DNA of 64,000 nt, taken from Erwinia psidii. Its GTDB lineage: Bacteria > Pseudomonadota > Gammaproteobacteria > Enterobacterales > Enterobacteriaceae. The notes below the pieces were generated by a model. It was given only the letters and a program-made list of their open reading frames with translations. It did not search any database and was not told where the DNA came from. The translations under genes were made by a program, and so were the position numbers. Where the stretch lies: NCBI RefSeq assembly GCF_003846135.1, contig NZ_RHHM01000003.1, forward strand, positions 62,001 to 126,000. Direction: 5' to 3'. Shown in pieces: positions 25,453-33,026 of this stretch (position 1 is the first letter of the stretch; every line of letters starts with the position of its first letter).

Positions 25453-25689
25453 TTAACGGACGCTTCTCAGCGGTTCAACCAGCGCACCGCCATGCAACAT
25501 CTTACAGCTCTTAAGGGCAACCGAAATATCCGCATTGATATAATCAATCAGGGTCGCCACGCTGACGGCTGGCAGTGCGTCGCCGCTGTATTCATCATAA
25601 GATGTCATAAGATTTGAAAGCAGGCTGGCAGCCGCGCTGGCGCGGTTCAGGCGGTCAATGGCGTCTTCTTCAATAAGATGGGTGTACAT
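25453..25689 (-). CDS. Hypothetical 78-aa phage protein
   Basis: From the ATG at 25689 (GGAG nine bases upstream) it reads MYTHLIEEDAIDRLNRASAA, then LSNLMTSYDEYSG and VATLIDYINADISVALK. It is a helical, acidic cytoplasmic protein with no family that I recognise. It lies alone between the portal-operon terminator and the presumed cos region. Confidence 0.55.
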   Translation of the reverse strand: MYTHLIEEDAIDRLNRASAAASLLSNLMTSYDEYSGDALPAVSVATLIDYINADISVALKSCKMLHGGALVEPLRSVR

Positions 25690-25730
25690 AATGATTGCTC
25701 CATTTCCTTGGGTCAATCACAACGCCTGAA

Positions 25731-25906
25731 GGTCTCAATCTAAAGGGGTGGTGAGCTGGCGAGGTTGAGACTACCGGGACGGAGCGCAAACCGGCGCAGC
25801 TTTCGCCGCCCCCGCCAGCCCACCATATTTGGGGTGAGTCTGGTTTACACACAAAAAAAACCGCATAAGCGCGGCTGTGCGCATCGTCTTGTCCGGGGTC
25901 TCAATC
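25731..25906. other. Candidate cos region
   Basis: In P2 the cos site separates the terminase/portal end from the early end, and this gap is in the corresponding place. On the reverse strand 25816-25799 reads GGCGGGGGCGGCGAAAGC, which loosely resembles the G-rich P2 cos ending in GGGGAAAGC. GTCTCAA occurs at 25732-25738 and 25898-25904 and inverted at 25765-25771, as terminase-binding repeats might. This is suggestive only. Confidence 0.35.
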
Positions 25907-25961
25907 CCGGCAGCGGATTTTGCCGCTGCGGAACAACCATAACCCCGGAAAATGTCGCCTG

Positions 25962-28604
25962 TCAATCATCACTCTCTTTTTCTGGCGGCACCACCACGCG
26001 CCGTTGCGACTCTGAATATTTTCTTTCCGCTTCCGCTATCAGGGCCGCATGATCAGGATACAAACTGAATACAGGACGCGCTTTCACCACTGGCAGCGGC
26101 CCTTCCGGTGGCTTAACCGGGAATAATACCGGATCAGGATCACTGTCTGCCGGGGAGCCTGGTCCGGGGCGCTGCTTAATTTTTTCAGCCTGCTCAGTCC
26201 GTTCCTCCCAACCCGACTCACTGTAATAACGCCAGTGCTGATACTCAGCCTCGCGTTCATCTTCATCGCCATAACGCCCGGACATAAATTTTTCCCTCAT
26301 CTTTTCGGTGCATTTCACGCACCAGCCATCATGCGCCGTTAAAAGATCCTGTTTCGTCAGTTCAGCAGAACACCCCGGAGCCTGGCAATAACGGGTCGTT
26401 CGCTTAACAGACAGTTCGCCGGATACTGTGATGCGAAGAACCCCTTCTTCATAAGGCACACATGATCCCCGCCGTAGCGCCAGCAGCTCCTCATCCGAGT
26501 TAATGCCCAGCCTGTCCAGATCGCGTCGTAATTTATCCGTTAAAGGTGGCGGCTCTGGCGGCCGGCGTTCTTTTTTAACAATACCCCCCCTTCCTGTACT
26601 CCGTTTTCGTATCCGGCCCAGCAGATCCCGGCGTTCCTGGCGGGTCATCTGGTTGTAATCGCCTTCAAATGGAGCCGCCGCCCGCTCGCTACAATCAGCC
26701 GGCGTACAGTTATTGACAGAACTCCAAGGCGGCGCGGCTACGCGCCCTGGGTCAAAAGCCAGGTCAAGATCAACCCCCTCGCTTTTAGCTCTGGGCACGA
26801 TTTTGTAAGTGGTGGTGCGCGTATAAATGAGTGAATCCGGCCCCGCCACTGGTGCCCAGACACCGGCCACGCGGGCGACGTCGTCACCGTATACGTTGCC
26901 GTTTTCAGAAATTTCATAATTGAGGCGGACGGGAATAGCGGCGCGGGTTACCAGCGGGCCGCCCTGGGCCATAACATAAGCTCCCCACTCGCCAGCGTCT
27001 GCGGCTTCATGCACGGGACCGATTTCAGGATGCAGGCACAGATCACGGTCACGCAGGCGGCGCAGTTCGCGGTATACGGTCACCGGTGCGCCGCCTATCT
27101 GCTGAAACTGACGGATGCGCCAGCGCGAAGCCCACGCGCTGACACGGCGCGCGGTATCTTTTAGTGACTCGCCGGTTTCGTCGTCCGTCTCGTCGTCCAG
27201 CGCGTACCCGTCAATATTTTTTGAAATATATTTAGCAATGTAGCCAGTGGCGCTGCCCAGACTTTGATCGATGGGTTTTGCCTGAAACCTGGCCTCCAGC
27301 GCCTGCGGCGTCAGTAACTCTTCTGAATCCTCCAGGCGGGCGTGATAACAAAAAATATCGCGGGCGTTCTCAACATGTTCCGGGCGCATGAACAGCAACA
27401 GATGCCAGTGCGGTGTACCGTCATGGTGCGGTTCGGTTACACGAAATCCGAAAACACGAATACCGACGCGACGCCAGGCGGCACGAACGCGTGCCCATAT
27501 CTTGCAGAGATAGCGCTGGGTATCACGGGGAGATACTGCGCCAGCTGTCCATTTGTCATTACGTCGACCGCTGGTATGTACGGCATGAAAACGCGACGGC
27601 GCGGTAAGAGTGTAAAACTCACCGGCCAGCCCCATTTCGTTGGCTATGTCCTCAAATCCGCGCTGGCGCGTCATCAATTCCCGCCGGCGATTTGCAGGAT
27701 TGGCAACGCTCTTGTTTACCTTGTCTTCAAGTGGCGTCCGCTCTCCGGTGTCCTGGTCCTCAAGCTCCATCGCTTTCAGGTATTCACGGTTGGATTTCTT
27801 TTGCGCTCGCCATTCTTTCAGCGTCGGCTCACTACAGTAAGACGCTGATTTTTTGTGAACGTAACCCGCTGCGATTTGCAGGTGTTCCCGCCACTGGTCG
27901 TGGACGCGGCGCAGGCGGCGCAGCCACCACGCGGGCGATTCCAGCCGGGACGCACACCTCAGTGCGTCGGAGTCCGTCAGTTCCTCATTGCAGTACGTGC
28001 CCCAGCCTGGGGCAAACATGTTGAGATGGGAAACCAGCCATGCCGCACGGCCGTAAGCACAGATGACAGAAAACGACAGATCGCTGGTTTCGTAATAGTA
28101 ATGCTTCTGATAATTGATAAATTCGCCGGTGACGAGATCGGCCAGCCGGTGCGCCAGGCGTTTCAGCTGGCGGCGGCCACACCACGGCAGCCGGTTGTAA
28201 TCCTGGGCAAATTCTCCGAATGCCAGCGGCAGAATGTCCAGCCGGTAACGGGCGTTAACATTATCAATGCGCGGCAAAATATATTGTTCAAATGTGCCGG
28301 TCAGCCAGGCACCGGCGCGTGTCGCACCTTCCGTGCGGGTGAGATCGTCAACACGCCGGGCATACCAGCTGCGTATTGAGTGAGGCAGTTTACTGAGGCG
28401 ACGGCGGGCACGGCGGACGGGATCGACAGGCTCTTTAGACAGGCAGAGATCAAAGGCCCAGTCGGCAATCGGCGGCTCTGCTGCAATAGTGCCGACTGCC
28501 TCGCGGGGCTGATTCCACCACCACACCCCGGCGGCTTCAGGAGATTTACCGGGGTATGGCGGTGGGGGGGATGGGGCGTAACGACCACGGGTGACCGTGG
28601 TCAT
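25962..28604 (-). CDS. Replication initiation protein gpA (HUH endonuclease)
   Basis: The 880-aa protein matches P2 gpA: FYTLTAPSRFHAVHTSG, then EPHHDGTPHWHLLLFMRP (HUH metal site, about residue 392-404), and GYIAKYISKNIDGYALDDE holding the catalytic Tyr pair near 455. It nicks the phage origin, which in P2 lies inside this gene, to start rolling-circle replication. A zinc-finger-like section (CQAPGCSAEL..CVKC) follows near residue 735, and the C-terminus is Glu/Arg/Pro-rich. It is the last early gene and overlaps dcm by 4 bp. Confidence 0.9.
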   Translation of the reverse strand: MTTVTRGRYAPSPPPPYPGKSPEAAGVWWWNQPREAVGTIAAEPPIADWAFDLCLSKEPVDPVRRARRRLSKLPHSIRSWYARRVDDLTRTEGATRAGAWLTGTFEQYILPRIDNVNARYRLDILPLAFGEFAQDYNRLPWCGRRQLKRLAHRLADLVTGEFINYQKHYYYETSDLSFSVICAYGRAAWLVSHLNMFAPGWGTYCNEELTDSDALRCASRLESPAWWLRRLRRVHDQWREHLQIAAGYVHKKSASYCSEPTLKEWRAQKKSNREYLKAMELEDQDTGERTPLEDKVNKSVANPANRRRELMTRQRGFEDIANEMGLAGEFYTLTAPSRFHAVHTSGRRNDKWTAGAVSPRDTQRYLCKIWARVRAAWRRVGIRVFGFRVTEPHHDGTPHWHLLLFMRPEHVENARDIFCYHARLEDSEELLTPQALEARFQAKPIDQSLGSATGYIAKYISKNIDGYALDDETDDETGESLKDTARRVSAWASRWRIRQFQQIGGAPVTVYRELRRLRDRDLCLHPEIGPVHEAADAGEWGAYVMAQGGPLVTRAAIPVRLNYEISENGNVYGDDVARVAGVWAPVAGPDSLIYTRTTTYKIVPRAKSEGVDLDLAFDPGRVAAPPWSSVNNCTPADCSERAAAPFEGDYNQMTRQERRDLLGRIRKRSTGRGGIVKKERRPPEPPPLTDKLRRDLDRLGINSDEELLALRRGSCVPYEEGVLRITVSGELSVKRTTRYCQAPGCSAELTKQDLLTAHDGWCVKCTEKMREKFMSGRYGDEDEREAEYQHWRYYSESGWEERTEQAEKIKQRPGPGSPADSDPDPVLFPVKPPEGPLPVVKARPVFSLYPDHAALIAEAERKYSESQRRVVVPPEKESDD

Positions 28605-29635
28605 TGTGTACTGTCCAGATATGCAGTTATGAACGCTTCCGCGACCGGCGCAACGATGGCGTTACCGTAGGCGCGCAGCTGGCCCACGCGTCCGGCAAAC
28701 CCATCAACCAGCGGCTTAATTCCGGGTTTAACTGGCCTCCACTTTCCATCATGGCAAAAGAGCCAGTCAGCAGATCCCCAGAAACCGCTAACCGCATTGA
28801 GCAGGTCAGCCGCGCCGCGCCGCCCAGAGTTGTGCCCCTTGATGGGTGGTTTGCAGCCGCTCCCATCCCTGCAACCTGATTGTTGTCTATCGTTGTTGGT
28901 GTTGGCCAGCCCGCGAGTTGTGCCGTCACATCCAACCGATCCGTTGAAATCTTCCCGTTGCGAATTCTGCCGCCCACATAGCCGCCCTTCCCATCCGTAG
29001 CTGTCGGGGTGTTCCAGCCCGCCAGACAGGCAAAGTCCTGTAGGTTCGATTGCCGCCCCGCTAACATTCTGGCTATAACCTTCTGAGGGTCCTGATAGGC
29101 GTTTTTGACATTGCTCGCGGTCGGCGTCGGCCACCCAGAAAAGACGCTGCCGGATGTGCGGAGCACCGAAGCCCGCAGCGCATAGATCAAAAGCCGCAAA
29201 GGCGTATTCCGCGTTTTCCATGTTATTTTGTACATCGTCGAGCCAGTCGAGGCCGTCAGTGCCTGCAACCTGTTCGCCAAAGATAACATCAGGCTGGCAC
29301 TCCGATATAAGACGAAACCACACGGGGAAGAAGTGGCGCTCATCGTTTTTCCCCTGCCGCTTACCGCAGGCGCTGAAAGGCTGGCAGGGGCATGAACCTG
29401 TCCAGACGGGGCGATTATCGGGCCATCCTGCACAGCGCAGGGCGTAAGACCAGACACCGATCCCGGCGAAGAAGTGACACTGTGTGAATCCTTTGACGTC
29501 ATCCGGGGTTACCTCAGTTATTGAGCGTTCATCCACAACGCCGGGCGCAATATGCCCGGCATCAATCAGGTTACGCAGCCACTGGGCTGCGAATGGATCA
29601 AACTCGTTGTAATAAGCAGTGCCTGTTTTCATCAT
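28601..29635 (-). CDS. C5-cytosine DNA methyltransferase
   Basis: The 344-aa protein contains motif I HFFAGIG (55-60), motif IV GSCPCQPFS with catalytic Cys84, a variant motif VI GEQV at 120-123 (normally ENV), motif VIII RQRLFWVAD and motif X YGNAIVAP. The target recognition region (about 160-280) is Gly/Asn/Ser-rich. No partner endonuclease is nearby, so it is an orphan methylase that probably protects phage DNA. It overlaps gpA and the small membrane protein gene by 4 bp each. Confidence 0.88.
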   Translation of the reverse strand: MMKTGTAYYNEFDPFAAQWLRNLIDAGHIAPGVVDERSITEVTPDDVKGFTQCHFFAGIGVWSYALRCAGWPDNRPVWTGSCPCQPFSACGKRQGKNDERHFFPVWFRLISECQPDVIFGEQVAGTDGLDWLDDVQNNMENAEYAFAAFDLCAAGFGAPHIRQRLFWVADADREQCQKRLSGPSEGYSQNVSGAAIEPTGLCLSGGLEHPDSYGWEGRLCGRQNSQREDFNGSVGCDGTTRGLANTNNDRQQSGCRDGSGCKPPIKGHNSGRRGAADLLNAVSGFWGSADWLFCHDGKWRPVKPGIKPLVDGFAGRVGQLRAYGNAIVAPVAEAFITAYLDSTQ

Positions 29636-29877
29636 TTATCCCCGGCTATCCGGCGATAAATTTCATGAGCAGGGAATTTGCATGCGGCATATATAATCAT
29701 TGCAACCGCTGCAAATATCCCAACAGGCCAGCAGAATGATAAAAAAAGGCAACCAATTGGCCCCAGTCTTTCATTATTTTTAAAAAGGCGATCAGCAACG
29801 CATAAAAAAAGGAATGTTACTAATGACATTACTATGCCAATCAGGGCTACCAGGCCTAAATCTATCCATTCACTCAT
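29632..29877 (-). CDS. Small two-helix membrane protein
   Basis: From the ATG at 29877 the 81-aa product reads MSEWIDLGLVALIGIVMSLV, with two membrane helices (residues 7-27 and 40-63) and a basic C-terminal tail (HEIYRRIAGDK). The start overlaps the end of the Dam-family gene and the stop overlaps dcm. The longer ORF from 29943 has no ribosome site. The function is unknown; superinfection exclusion is one possibility for such early-operon genes, but there is no direct evidence. Confidence 0.6.
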   Translation of the reverse strand: MSEWIDLGLVALIGIVMSLVTFLFLCVADRLFKNNERLGPIGCLFLSFCWPVGIFAAVAMIIYAACKFPAHEIYRRIAGDK

Positions 29878-30712
29878 TAAACACCCCCGCTTCCTGCATA
29901 ATTTTGTATGTCGCATCGCCGCAACACGGGCCGCAGCCATCACAGACTTTCAAAACGCCAATCACCTCTTTTGCAACCCCGCGAGTTGTGGCATTCGCAC
30001 CAACCGAGCGGTTAACGCTTAATTCATGAAGGTTGAAAGGCTTGTATATTTCGCGTGTTTCCGCTGTATCACTGTTAGAAATGATGACCGGTACACCAAA
30101 CTTCTGATTTACGGCTATTAGTGATTCAACAACCGCGTCACGATCCGTTATTAATTGCAACGTGCGCTCAAATGAGGCACATAAAAAAATCGCCCTGGTA
30201 TCGTTGGCCTTTTCTGAAAACTGGCGAATTTCAGTCTCAGGAAAGTAAGGGACTTTATATTTCCCGTAAGGCACATTAAAATCCCCGTCGATATTGTAAC
30301 GGCACACCCCGTTAAAACAGTGTCGATTAAGGTATAAAAACACGGCCGCGCGCTCAGTCCAGTAAGATAACAAGCCACAGCGCAATGCGCCGTGATTGCT
30401 TTTTTCACCGGCCCTTGCCTGTGCGTTAAACGTCCAGCGGGTTGAATAATATGACTCACTGTTATTGCAATTTTTAAATAAATTACGCGCACAATAAATC
30501 AAATATTCAGGCTGGCGCTTGATAGAACGATAAAGATTAATCAGATCAATATTAATATCAGCCAGTATATAGCGGCGATATTCAGTATTAAGGAATACTG
30601 ATGCCCCACCCACAAATGGCTCTATTAGCATTGATGCTTTAGGCAGGTGCGGCATTAAATCCGGCAGGACGCGGGTTTTACCCCCCGCCCATTTCAGGGG
30701 GGGACGGATCAT
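29870..30712 (-). CDS. Dam-family protein lacking the DPPY catalytic segment
   Basis: The protein of 280 aa has the D12-class N6-adenine methylase N-terminus PPLKWAGGKTRVLPDL (4-19), FVGGASVFLNT, and the conserved NRHCFNGVCRYN with FNVPYGKYKVPYFPE. After FLCASFERTLQLI (to about 188) the family would have motif IV, D-P-P-Y, plus the FT.YH loop. Here the sequence passes directly to TDRDAVVESLIAVNQKFGVPVIISNSDT. About 30 residues are missing in frame, so it is probably inactive as a methylase. A Cys-rich tail (CDGCGPCC) remains. The start overlaps the upstream gene by 4 bp. Confidence 0.8.
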   Translation of the reverse strand: MIRPPLKWAGGKTRVLPDLMPHLPKASMLIEPFVGGASVFLNTEYRRYILADINIDLINLYRSIKRQPEYLIYCARNLFKNCNNSESYYSTRWTFNAQARAGEKSNHGALRCGLLSYWTERAAVFLYLNRHCFNGVCRYNIDGDFNVPYGKYKVPYFPETEIRQFSEKANDTRAIFLCASFERTLQLITDRDAVVESLIAVNQKFGVPVIISNSDTAETREIYKPFNLHELSVNRSVGANATTRGVAKEVIGVLKVCDGCGPCCGDATYKIMQEAGVFNE

Positions 30713-31254
30713 TTTACCCCTCCGATTATTTCTCTCTGAATTTCAGCAGTGATACCGGCGCAAAAGCTGATGCATGCCAGCTGTAAATCAGACTTATGCG
30801 AACGCTCAAAATCAAGTTGCATTTCAAGCTCAGCGATGCACTGCTGTAACTCGCAGATTTCGCTATTTGGCACGGCGGCACCAAAAGGAATTTCGTCAAG
30901 CACCGCGTAATGCTGAAGCTCCTGTTCAAGTGACTGGATGATGATGACAGCATCAATATGTGACAGTATGTCAGGGTGTTCTGTATTACTACGATTATGA
31001 GCCTTGCCGATTTCGGTATTTAAAAGCGCCTGCGCGATTTCATCATAGGCCATTTCTTTTTCAGACAACTTATTTTGCAGCTGGTTACATTCATTTTTTA
31101 ACACGCTTACACACATATCCATATTTAATATGGCATCGATCAGTTTCTTAAAATGTATGTATGCGCTTTCATCCGTCATCGCTTCAATACATGTTCTTAG
31201 CACACTGCTTTCGCACAGCGCCGTCGCATAGTGAATATCATAGTTTTTATTCAT
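30709..31254 (-). CDS. Hypothetical early phage protein, coiled-coil
   Basis: From the ATG at 31254 (AAGGCAAG upstream) the 181-aa product starts MNKNYDIHYATAL and contains helical stretches such as NECNQLQNKLSEKEMAYDE and ELQQCIAELEMQLDFERS, likely coiled coil. It has no enzyme motif that I recognise. Similar P2-type ead/Ea22-like accessory proteins exist in early operons, but the match is not good enough to name it. Confidence 0.6.
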   Translation of the reverse strand: MNKNYDIHYATALCESSVLRTCIEAMTDESAYIHFKKLIDAILNMDMCVSVLKNECNQLQNKLSEKEMAYDEIAQALLNTEIGKAHNRSNTEHPDILSHIDAVIIIQSLEQELQHYAVLDEIPFGAAVPNSEICELQQCIAELEMQLDFERSHKSDLQLACISFCAGITAEIQREIIGGVK

Positions 31255-31322
31255 AGCACTTGCCTTTTTTAGATAACAGAAACCCCGGCACAATTAATTG
31301 CACCAGAAATCCACCTGTTAAA

Positions 31323-31628
31323 TTAAATTTCGCTATCTGAATCCAGAAGCGCGGGCGGGATTGATTTAAACAACTCTCGCAAATCCCTTAACGAGCTAAT
31401 CACTTGCTTACTTTCGTATTTTTCAAGTTCTTCAAATTTAAATTTATGTCGCAATTTAGGAATAGAGGCATAAAAATAAACTAATCCCCGGTGGCGTGAC
31501 GATAGCCTGTTAATAAAGTCGCGGGTTAAATTACTCTCATATCTCGCACGCATTATTACAGTCATGCATTTCTGAGAATTAATAAGCCCCAGCTGTCTAA
31601 TCCGTTCCGCATCAGATTGCCGTTGCAT
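31323..31628 (-). CDS. Small early phage protein (possibly DUF5347)
   Basis: This 101-aa protein starts MQRQSDAERIRQLGLINS and contains RGLVYFYASIPKLRHKFKFE then YESKQVISSLRDLRELF. The Y.A.IPK.RH...EL spacing resembles the DUF5347 family of enterobacterial P2-like phages. A GAGGTG ribosome site is upstream. It has no membrane segment and is basic in its first half. Confidence 0.55.
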   Translation of the reverse strand: MQRQSDAERIRQLGLINSQKCMTVIMRARYESNLTRDFINRLSSRHRGLVYFYASIPKLRHKFKFEELEKYESKQVISSLRDLRELFKSIPPALLDSDSEI

Positions 31629-31640
31629 ATTTTCACCTCA

Positions 31641-31856
31641 TTAAGCAAATATCCCCATCAGCCGGGCGAACCAGCGACGATGCGGCCGGCATATAAACGG
31701 TTTGTTAAATCCATTGACGAACTGCACCTTAACGGCATCAGGCAGAAAGTAGCGCCCGTCCGGCGTTTCAATCCAACCGCGCGTGTGCTGGCGGTGCGTG
31801 ATTTGCTGTCTGCTGACCAGCATTGCTGATAGTGATGGGCATTGTTGTGCGTACAT
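31641..31856 (-). CDS. Small early phage protein (Fil/DUF2724-like, tentative)
   Basis: The 71-aa basic protein ends RGWIETPDGRYFLPDAVKVQ, FVNGFNKPFICRPHRRWFAR. The W...PDGR..P......FV.GFN.PF pattern is what I recall of the DUF2724/Fil family, which in phage 186 causes host filamentation. An AGGATAGG ribosome site precedes the ATG. The family assignment is from memory of its pattern. Confidence 0.5.
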   Translation of the reverse strand: MYAQQCPSLSAMLVSRQQITHRQHTRGWIETPDGRYFLPDAVKVQFVNGFNKPFICRPHRRWFARLMGIFA

Positions 31857-31935
31857 AACCTATCCTGTGATATTGTTCCCTGCGGCAATGATCTGCAAAT
31901 CTTGCCAACAGGAAATTATTTAAAAGGAGACATAA

Positions 31936-32151
31936 ATGTCAAAAACAACGAACTATGTAGTTCCCTACATCCCATCAACCGGATGGGATATTTTAAAACT
32001 CAATACTCCCCGCATTATTGCAATTAACTTTGACCATTCAGAGCCAGTTCCCGCCGGGACATTCAGCGGGCTGAATCTGGAGCAGGCAAAGCAATTGCTG
32101 GTTGATCTCCAGATGCATGTTGATTATCTGGATAAGCTCGGTGAAAAATAG
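31936..32151 (+). CDS. 71-aa protein encoded against the early operon
   Basis: A forward ORF inside the otherwise leftward early operon starts MSKTTNYVVPYIPSTGWDIL and ends VDYLDKLGEK. It has a very good ribosome site, AAAAGGAGACATAAATG, and a coding-like composition. Its 3' end overlaps the end of the convergent 65-aa gene by 89 bp. Transcription would run against the early genes. I do not recognise it. Confidence 0.55.
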   Translation: MSKTTNYVVPYIPSTGWDILKLNTPRIIAINFDHSEPVPAGTFSGLNLEQAKQLLVDLQMHVDYLDKLGEK

Positions 32152-32260
32152 TCATATCCCCATTTAAATCAGATGGGTCAAAGTAAAATACGGGCTGTTG
32201 TTCTGTTACCTCATAGCGACGAGTGAACAGCGGCCCGTTAATTGTTACTGTACTTTTCAT
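32063..32260 (-). CDS. 65-aa early phage protein following cox
   Basis: The ATG at 32260 overlaps the cox stop as ATGA, with GGGGGA six bases before. The protein reads MKSTVTINGPLFTRRYEVTE, then FYFDPSDLNGDMTIFHRAY. It has no known domain. Coupling to cox shows that it is an early-operon member. Its 3' part overlaps the opposite-strand ORF at 31936-32151. Confidence 0.6.
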   Translation of the reverse strand: MKSTVTINGPLFTRRYEVTEQQPVFYFDPSDLNGDMTIFHRAYPDNQHASGDQPAIALPAPDSAR

Positions 32261-32532
32261 TGTGATTCCCCCAATCCCAGCCATCTTAGCCAACCCTCGC
32301 GGATCTCTTTCGGGCGGCATTCATATGCCAGTTTCATACCGCTATTCCAGGCTGGAAGGTAAATCCACACCTCCCCTGCCCTGCCAGATGTCGATTGGGG
32401 ATCGGTCATCTCAACTATTGGCAGCTTTCCTTTTTCAATCATTCCCTTAACGGCAGCCGGCGTTTTACCAATCAACCTGGCGAACTCATGATATGGGACA
32501 GCGTCTGTAACAGATGTTATTAACCTGTTCAT
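32257..32532 (-). CDS. cox: Cox excisionase / repressor of the lysogenic promoter
   Basis: The 91-aa protein is very close to P2 Cox: DAVPYHEFARLIGKTPAAVK then MIEKGKLPIVEMTDPQS, GRAGEVWIYLPAWN and ECRPKEIREGWLRWLGLGE. Cox binds DNA through a winged helix, directs excision with Int and represses the Pc promoter. It is divergent from the C repressor across a 116-bp control region, exactly as in P2. Confidence 0.92.
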   Translation of the reverse strand: MNRLITSVTDAVPYHEFARLIGKTPAAVKGMIEKGKLPIVEMTDPQSTSGRAGEVWIYLPAWNSGMKLAYECRPKEIREGWLRWLGLGESQ

Positions 32533-32648
32533 GTTTTACTCCTATGGTATTATCCAATTGCCTTTAGTGGCTATTAACTGCCAATAGTGTTATTTCACTA
32601 TGGTAACTTTATTATCCTATAGGAGAATATTGCTCCGTAAGGAAAAAC
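32533..32648. promoter_or_regulatory. Lysis/lysogeny switch region between cox and the C repressor
   Basis: The 116-bp AT-rich gap contains CTATGGTA twice (32542-32549 and 32598-32605), each followed by ATTATCC (32549-32555 and 32611-32617). TAGTG words occur at about 32565 and 32585, with CACTA at 32597. P2 C protein binds two directly repeated half-sites here, so these repeats are good operator candidates. Face-to-face Pe and Pc promoters are expected but not resolved. Confidence 0.6.
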
Positions 32649-32948
32649 ATGTCAATTGAAATTTCTGAGAAGCTTAAGCTAATGAGGGAGTCCGAGAGAA
32701 TGAATAGAAGACAATTCAGTGATTTAACTAGTGTTGCCTATAGCTCACTTTCAAGCTACGAGAATGGAACCAAAAGTATGGGAGTAGAAGCAATCATGAA
32801 AATTTTAAAACACCCCAGATTCAGCAAATACACACTCTGGTTTATAGCGGATCAGATTTCCCCCGAAGCCGGTCAGATAGCACCGGCCCTCGCACACTGT
32901 GGGCAAGGAGAAACAAGCTCTCAGCAATCAGGGCAAAAGGCTGGTTAA
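32649..32948 (+). CDS. C repressor (P2 type)
   Basis: This 99-aa protein has the same length as P2 C and matches along its length: ISEKLKLMRESERMNRRQFS, then the helix-turn-helix SVAYSSLSSYENGTKSMGV, FSKYTLWFIADQISPEAGQI and APALAHCGQGET. It maintains lysogeny by repressing the early promoter. It is followed by int 78 bp downstream and probably co-transcribed with it from Pc. AAGGA lies upstream of the ATG. Confidence 0.92.
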   Translation: MSIEISEKLKLMRESERMNRRQFSDLTSVAYSSLSSYENGTKSMGVEAIMKILKHPRFSKYTLWFIADQISPEAGQIAPALAHCGQGETSSQQSGQKAG

Positions 32949-33026
32949 CTTTACATTTACTATATTTATCAGACACAAAGCGTTATCAAAACTGTAACTT
33001 TAAAGATCGTTTCAGAGGGCTTTCTA

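Noticed and set aside
28627-29502. 291-codon reverse ORF inside the cytosine methylase gene
   Set aside because: It is a second frame of the methylase region. The methylase frame carries all catalytic motifs and the coupled start and stop.
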